Of a stretch of 64,000 nucleotides of DNA, positions 63,691 to 64,000 are shown one piece after another (the stretch's first letter is position 1; every line of letters starts with the position of its first letter). This stretch comes from Acanthosepion esculentum. Lineage: Eukaryota; Mollusca; Cephalopoda; Sepiida; Sepiidae. The DNA is taken from positions 52,466,235-52,530,234 of the forward strand of contig OZ038517.1 in assembly GCA_964036315.1 (NCBI GenBank), in the 5' to 3' direction. The notes beneath the pieces were generated by a model. It saw nothing but the letters and a program-made list of their open reading frames with translations, was not told the DNA's origin and did not search any database. A program made the translations under genes and the position numbers.

Positions 63691-64000
63691 GTTGATAAAC
63701 CGTAAAAAAAACAACCAGTCAATAGATCGATGAAGAGAGGTTGATTTATACAAAGCAAATATGTAAGCGAATATAACGTAACCGAGTTCGAACGCTGCTC
63801 TACGATTTCTCATTCCGAGTTTTGTCATGAAGGATAATTGAACATCGTCGATTAAGTTGTGCAGGTCGCATTTTTTCGCAGATTTAATTAGTATGGGCGT
63901 CAGTTTGAATTTTAATTTATGACGACAACTGCTATTGTGTGTTTCATCTGTTTGTTTTTTTTTGTTTTTTTTAACATATACATGAAAGTTCTCAGAGAAG
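63691..64000. other. Unassigned right edge
   Basis: No recognised gene or repeat apart from a T run at 63950-63970. Confidence 0.5.

Overview
This is an animal genome window made almost entirely of mobile-element remains and simple repeats. No host gene was recognised. The very long (AT)n, (CA)n and (GATA)n tracts, the tRNA-derived SINEs ending in (TA)n, and the Penelope-like, Helitron, Tc1/mariner, hAT and LINE debris suggest a marine invertebrate. A cephalopod such as an octopus is my best guess, but that is an inference; only a search could fix the species.

The one intact genetic unit is a 9,998-bp Ty3/Gypsy LTR retrotransposon at 30383-40380, read on the minus strand. It has near-identical LTRs (4 substitutions and 1 indel over about 763 bp), a 5-bp target duplication, a primer-binding-site-like segment and a polypurine tract. 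One gag-pol ORF encodes 1,607 aa (CCHC knuckle, protease, reverse transcriptase, RNase H, integrase, GPY/F module). A second ORF encodes a 657-aa envelope glycoprotein like the baculovirus F/errantivirus class, with a furin-type site and a C-terminal membrane anchor. A splice acceptor overlaps the env start and a possible donor lies in the leader, so env is probably made from a spliced RNA.

Layout. 1-1767: tandem array of about 136 bp grown from a LINE C-terminus. 1770-7450: Tc1, mariner and LINE fragments, including a clean LINE insertion with a target duplication. 7790-12960: satellite-like arrays interrupted by a LINE, a mariner MITE and a VNTR retroposon. 13575-13977: two U2 snRNA-derived pseudogene pieces. 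14884-18062: two non-autonomous Helitrons in inverted orientation. 19000-30364: long (TA)n tracts, foldbacks, LINEs, a SETMAR-type mariner, SINEs, a MADE1-like MITE and more VNTR retroposons. 30383-40380: the Gypsy element. 40386-47880: a mariner-like pseudogene, SINEs and three copies of a hAT C-terminus. 47885-55160: Penelope-like material, a 128-bp tandem array with hammerhead-like cores, an internally deleted mariner and an 87-bp repeat open in several frames. 55170-64000: a solo LTR, Helitron, LINE, Penelope and mariner fragments and short tandem arrays.

Two observations look least described. (1) A dispersed repeat, six copies here, has a fixed head, an internal minisatellite of variable length and an A-rich tail. 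Two copies have 12-13 bp target duplications. This is the architecture of the primate SVA retroposon, apparently arisen independently. (2) Hammerhead-ribozyme-like cores recur in the Penelope-related repeats, one of them nearly complete (53488-53546, minus strand).
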